This document shows, one piece after another, positions 60,101-64,000 of a stretch of 64,000 nt of DNA. The DNA comes from Platerodrilus igneus (Eukaryota; Arthropoda; Insecta; Coleoptera; Lycidae), in NCBI GenBank assembly GCA_036346225.1, contig JARFIW010000115.1:1886501-1950500 (forward strand), in the 5' to 3' direction. Every line of letters begins with the position of its first letter. Position 1 is the stretch's first letter. The notes under the pieces are model-generated. The model was not told the DNA's origin. It did not search any database and worked only from the letters and a program-made list of their open reading frames with translations. Position numbers and translations under genes: made by a program.

Positions 60101-61850
60101 AAGATATTGCGGGAACTGCGATTTTCAAGATTTTTCAGGAGTGTCAAGATATTTCGGTGTTTACCAAGATTGCATAAATTTCAGGAATTTTAGGTTTCAC
60201 AGGCTTTTCATTACTTTTACGATTGTCAACATTTTTAAGGATACTATTTTCAAGCCTTTTCTGGAATTTTTAGGATTTTTTAAGATAGTTCGAGGTTATC
60301 AGGTTTACATGAAATTCAGAATGTTGAAGACTTTTCCTGAATTTGAATTTATTTAAATATTTTTCAGGACTTGGCATTTTCAGGATTGCTAAGGTATCTC
60401 AGGGTTTATTAAGGTTTTTCATGCTTCGCAGGATTTTACGATTGTCAAGATTTTTCAGGACATGAGTTTCGAGCTTTTTCAGGACTTAGGAGTTCCGAGA
60501 TAGTTAATAGTTTATACGGATTGAATGAAATTCAGAATATTGAAGACTTTTTCTGAATTTTTATCTTTTTTTTTTAATTTTCAGGACTTGGGATTTTCAG
60601 GATTGCTAAAGTACCTCAGGGTTTATTAAGGTTTTTAGGGCTTTCAGGATTTTACGTTTGTTAAGATTTTTCAGGACATGATTTTCGAGCTTTTTCAGGA
60701 CTTAGGAGTTTTAAGATAGTTTAGGGCTTATAAGGATTGAATGAAATTCAGAATATTGAAGGTTTTTTCAAGATTTTGTCGGACTTGGGATTTTTAAGAT
60801 TTTTCAGGATTGTCTAGATATTTCAGCGTTTATCAGGATTGCATAAATTTCAGGAATTTTAGGCCTCACAAGATTTTCACTACTTTTACAATTGTCGACA
60901 TTTTTCAGGACATAATTTTCGAGCTTTTTCTGGAATTTTTAGGATAGTTCGGGGTTTACCAGGATTGTATGAAATTCAGAATATTGAAGACTTCCTGAAA
61001 TTTTATACTCTTGAGATTGAGATTTTCAGGATTGTTAAGGTACCTCAGGGTTTATCAAGGTTTTTCGGGCCTCTCGAAATTTTACGATTGTCAACATTTT
61101 TCAGGACATGATTTTTGAGCTTTTTCTGAAATTTTTAGGATTTTTAAGATAGTTTGAGGTTTATCAGGATTGCACGAAATTCAGAATATTGAAGACTTTT
61201 CCTGAATTTTTATTTTTTTTAAGATTTTTCAGGACTTGGGATTTTCAGGACTGCTAAGGTACCTCAGGGTTTATCGAGGTTTTTCGGGCTTCTCAGAATT
61301 TTACGATTGTTAGATTTTTCAGGACATGATTTTCGAGCTTTTTCAGGACTTAGGAGTTTCAAGATAGGTAAAGGTTTATAAGGGTTGAATGAAATTCAGA
61401 ATATTGAAGACTTTTCCTGAATTTTTATTTTTTTTAAGATTTTTCAGGACTTGGGATCTTCAGGATTGCTAAGGTACTCAGGGTTTATCAAGGGTTTTAG
61501 GGCCTCTCGGGATTTTAGGATTGTCAAGATTTTTCAGGATATGATTTTCGAGCTTTTTCAGGACTTAGGAGTTTTGAGATAGTTGAGGGTTTATAAGGAC
61601 CGAGTGAAATTCAGAATATTGAAGATTTTTTCAAGATTTTGCAGAACCCGGAATTTTCAGGATTGTCAAGGTATTTCAGCGTTTATCAGGATTACGTGGA
61701 TTTCGGGATTTTTCAGGGTTTTCATTACTTTCAGGAGTTTCAAAATTGCATGATTTTCAGGATTTTTTAGAATTTGCTCTAATATTCATGATTTTTTGGG
61801 ATTTTCAGGAATTTCAAGATATTTCGTGAATTTTGCATCTAGAAAATTGT

Positions 61851-62086
61851 GAACGTTTATTCAAGTTTAGATTTTTTTACATTTGTTGGAAGGTGAACAG
61901 CTTTTGGTAGATCGGAGTCTCTTGTTATCGCATGGGGCAGATATCGTATTGCTCTCTTACTTGGTGGTGGCAGTGGGATCTGCCCTTATAGCCTTCGTCC
62001 CTTGTCCCTGTAATGCTTCAGCAAATAATTGATATACAAAGAAACAGATTTATGTATACATTAAACAAAAACGACCACAAACAATA
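61851..62086. other. 3' flank of the minus-strand gene
   Basis: Unique sequence between the array and the gene at 62087, probably its 3' untranslated region. No clear AATAAA was found on the minus strand. Confidence 0.4.
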
Positions 62087-62543
62087 TTAATTTTCAAAAG
62101 TCTGCCTTGTCGCAGCATCCATACTGTCCAGCACATCAGTCCGTCTAATCCTCATCAAATCCACAAGCTTCTTTAAACTTCTAGAATTCACCAAACACTC
62201 ATGGCAGCACCTCAGCCTTTTAAACTTGTATCGAACGTGACGTTGTGGATTGAAATGTTTTCGGGCTATGTGCAGGTTAATATTGTAGTATCCCCAACCC
62301 GCTTCGGAATGTAGAGTAGATGCAACCATCTGAAATTGGGCCTTTTTATTTGTGTTAGTTGTATCGGGGATTACCTACCTGATACTTTACATGTTTACAA
62401 TACTTCCACAGTGCGTAGAAGGGGATCGGTAGGATCATTGTAGCTGCAAGGAGATATGCGCTTACGTAGACGCTTATTATTCCAGGTGTGTCGGCATAGA
62501 TTTCGATTACTATCCAGTTGTAGAATACAAAGGTAGTTTGAAA
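62087..62543 (-). CDS. Last two exons of an unrecognised membrane protein gene
   Basis: Exon 62543-62379 (55 codons) and exon 62329-62087 (80 codons and stop) are joined by a 49-nt intron with donor TATCAG|GTAGGT and acceptor AATTTCAG|ATGG, both in phase 0. The first exon is preceded by an acceptor GTTTTAG|TTTC. The first exon encodes a long hydrophobic segment (VYVSAYLLAATMILPIPFYA, residues about 25-44), most likely a transmembrane helix, then a Lys/His-rich stretch. The second has GWGYYNINLHIARKHF and a CCHEC cluster and ends DAATRQTFEN. The 5' part is missing: upstream sequence is AT-rich repeat, so the gene probably starts beyond the window. The 49-nt intron matches the MRRF introns. I do not recognise the family. 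Confidence 0.6.
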
Positions 62544-62604
62544 CTAAAACAAATCGGGCAAGGGGTACTGATGTTAGTGATTTTTTTTGCACCAACGAAT
62601 TCAA

Positions 62605-64000
62605 AAATTTACAAAATTTTAAAAATTTTAAAACAAAAACCTTGAATTTAAAATTTACAAAATCCGAGTTTCATCATTTGCAAATTTACAAAATTTTTGT
62701 AATTAAAATAAATTAAAAATTCAAATTTATAAACATTTAAAATTTCAGGATTTCATAATTGAAACCAAAATTTTTAATTTGTAAAAGTAAATAAGTCGAA
62801 ACGAAAAAATTGAAACTTCAAGAATACAAAAAAGAATTCAGCTAAAATTTCAAAAAATAATTTTGAAAAACTAAATTATAAAATTCGATAATTACTAAGT
62901 ACAAAACTTTTATTTTCTAAGTTCAGGGAATTTGAAAATTCAGTTCCTTAGTCAAAAGGTCGATAACCAAAATTCGAATTGGAAATTCAAATTTATAAAC
63001 GTTCAGGACGTTCAGGGCGACAAAATTCTAAGAATTCATAATCGAAACAAATTTTGAAATTGTAAAAGTCCAATAAATTGAAATAATTTGAAAATTCAAG
63101 TACAGAAGAAAAACAATTAAAAGTTAAAAGTTAAAAGCAAAAAAAAAAATTTTGAAGGTTCTAGAATTTCCAAAAAAAATGAAAATATAATTTTAAAAAC
63201 TCTTAAGTACAAAATTTTGGAATTTAAGATCAGGAAATTCGAAAATTCAGTTGATAACTCAAATTCGAATTGGAAATTCAAATTTATGAACATTCAGAAC
63301 ATTACAAAATTCCAAGATTTCATAATTGAAATCTAAATTTTGAAATTGTAAAAGTAAAAAGGAAGAAATTGAAAATTCAAGAACACAAGAAAAAATTTGA
63401 AAGTTAGAACATGCAAAAGAAGCTTCTAAAATTAAAAAAAAATAAAGTGAGAACAATTTTGAAAACTATAAGGTACAAAATTTTAGATTTTGGGGTCAGG
63501 AAATTCGAAAATTTGGTTTTTTAAAGAGTCAAAAACTCGATAACTCAAAATTCGAATTAGAAATTCAAATTTATAAACATTAAAAATTTACAAAATTCCA
63601 GTTTCATAATTGAAATCTTAATTTTGAAATTGTAAAAGTACCATAAATTGAAAGGAAAAATTTGAAAATTCAAGTACACAAGAAAAAAAATAAAAGTTAG
63701 AAAAAACAAAAAAAAATTTTAGGCTTCTAAAATTTCAAAAAATAAATGAAAATATAATTATAAAAACTGTTAAGTACAAAATTTTAGAATTTAAGATCAG
63801 GAACTTTCGAAAATTCAGTTCTTCACAGGATCAAGAGCTTGATAACTGAAAATTCGAATTAGAAATTTAAATTTATAAACATTCAGAACGTTACAAAATT
63901 CCAAGATTTCATAATTGAAATCTAAATTTTGAAATTGTAAAAGTAAAAGGAAGAAATTGAAAATTCAAGAACACAAGAAAAATTTGAAAGTTAGAACATG
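62605..64000. repeat. A-rich repeat, period about 295 bp, runs off the window
   Basis: AATTCGAATTGGAAATTCAAATTTAT or close variants start near 62964, 63262, 63549 and 63849, each followed by ACATTCAGAACGTTACAAAATTCC and TTCATAATTGAAATCTAAATTTTG blocks. It is a different family from the arrays to its left. No gene is seen. Confidence 0.85.

Larger units (their letters stand above)
47701..61850. repeat. Degenerate repeat array, subunits about 215 bp
   Basis: Units contain TTTATCAGGATTGCATGAAATT, CAGAATATTGAAGACTTTTCC, GATTGCTAAGGTACCTCAGGG and TTTTACGATTGTCAAGATTT. It is related in style to the array before it (GGATTTTTCAGG strings) but with different unique blocks. Two subunit types alternate (one with GCATAAATTTCAGGAATTTTAGGC, one with CTAAGGTACCTCAGG). 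Short recurring plus-strand frames such as INFRNFRLHKIFITF are repeat artefacts. Confidence 0.88.

Noticed and set aside
35000..61800. Many plus-strand frames of 60-148 codons rich in Phe, Ile, Arg and Asn
   Set aside because: They recur with the repeat units, have no motif and follow unit boundaries; they are low-complexity products of the arrays.
62395..62604. The 69-codon minus-strand frame as a separate gene
   Set aside because: The spliced reading in the other frame gives good donor and acceptor sites and a continuous hydrophobic segment; this frame is a shadow.
1..64000. CRISPR arrays, rRNA or tRNA genes
   Set aside because: The tandem repeats lack spacers of CRISPR type and the window is eukaryotic; no cloverleaf with a GGTTCGAATCC-type box was found.

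Overview
The window looks like nuclear DNA of an arthropod, most likely an insect: strongly AT-rich, short introns (about 43 to 62 nt) with GT..AG ends, a mitochondrial-type ribosome recycling factor gene, and a Polinton/Maverick transposon carrying the capsid gene set I associate with arthropod genomes. The species cannot be named from the sequence. Most of the 64 kb (roughly 60 percent) is degenerate tandem repeat in several unrelated families; genes sit in small islands between arrays. Layout: 1-4815 AT-rich degenerate repeat that changes strand orientation several times, with a unique island at 2706-3240; 4816-9800 a satellite of about 305 bp made of two related halves; 9801-11226 a unique island with CCAAT and CRE-like boxes and a possible first exon; 11233-27522 a complete 16,290-bp Polinton with inverted termini starting AGT and a perfect 6-bp target duplication AAAGTA; 27529-27715 a GA-rich tract; 27716-33480 a repeat of about 101 bp built from subunits of about 34 bp; 33687-34609 the four-exon MRRF gene; 34610-47700 repeat with a basic unit near 231 bp, interrupted at 42345-43770 by a duplicate of the MRRF last exon and its downstream flank; 47701-61850 a related array (unit about 215 bp) with a higher-order period near 1.75 kb and a solo-LTR-like insertion at 48386-49303; 62087-62543 the last two exons of an unrecognised minus-strand gene; 62605-64000 a further repeat with a period near 295 bp. 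The Polinton has two divergent gene blocks leaving a 93-bp centre (19380-19472). Minus strand: PLA2-domain protein, adenain-type protease, penton-like minor capsid protein, a 49-residue protein, major capsid protein, and a decayed small gene. Plus strand: packaging ATPase, a 321-residue uncharacterised protein, a coiled-coil protein, and a retroviral-type integrase. These are virion-building, maturation, packaging and integration functions. No protein-primed DNA polymerase B gene can be seen and no remaining gap is large enough for a full one. Ten frame breaks in six core genes each fit one base missing from a 4- to 5-base homopolymer, a pattern that suggests read error more than decay. Nested in the left terminal repeat only is a 1.25-kb element with inverted repeats of about 120 bp, each carrying TGACGTCA and TATAAATA facing inward, and one unrecognised gene. 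That nested element and the polymerase-less Polinton are the most interesting parts of the window.
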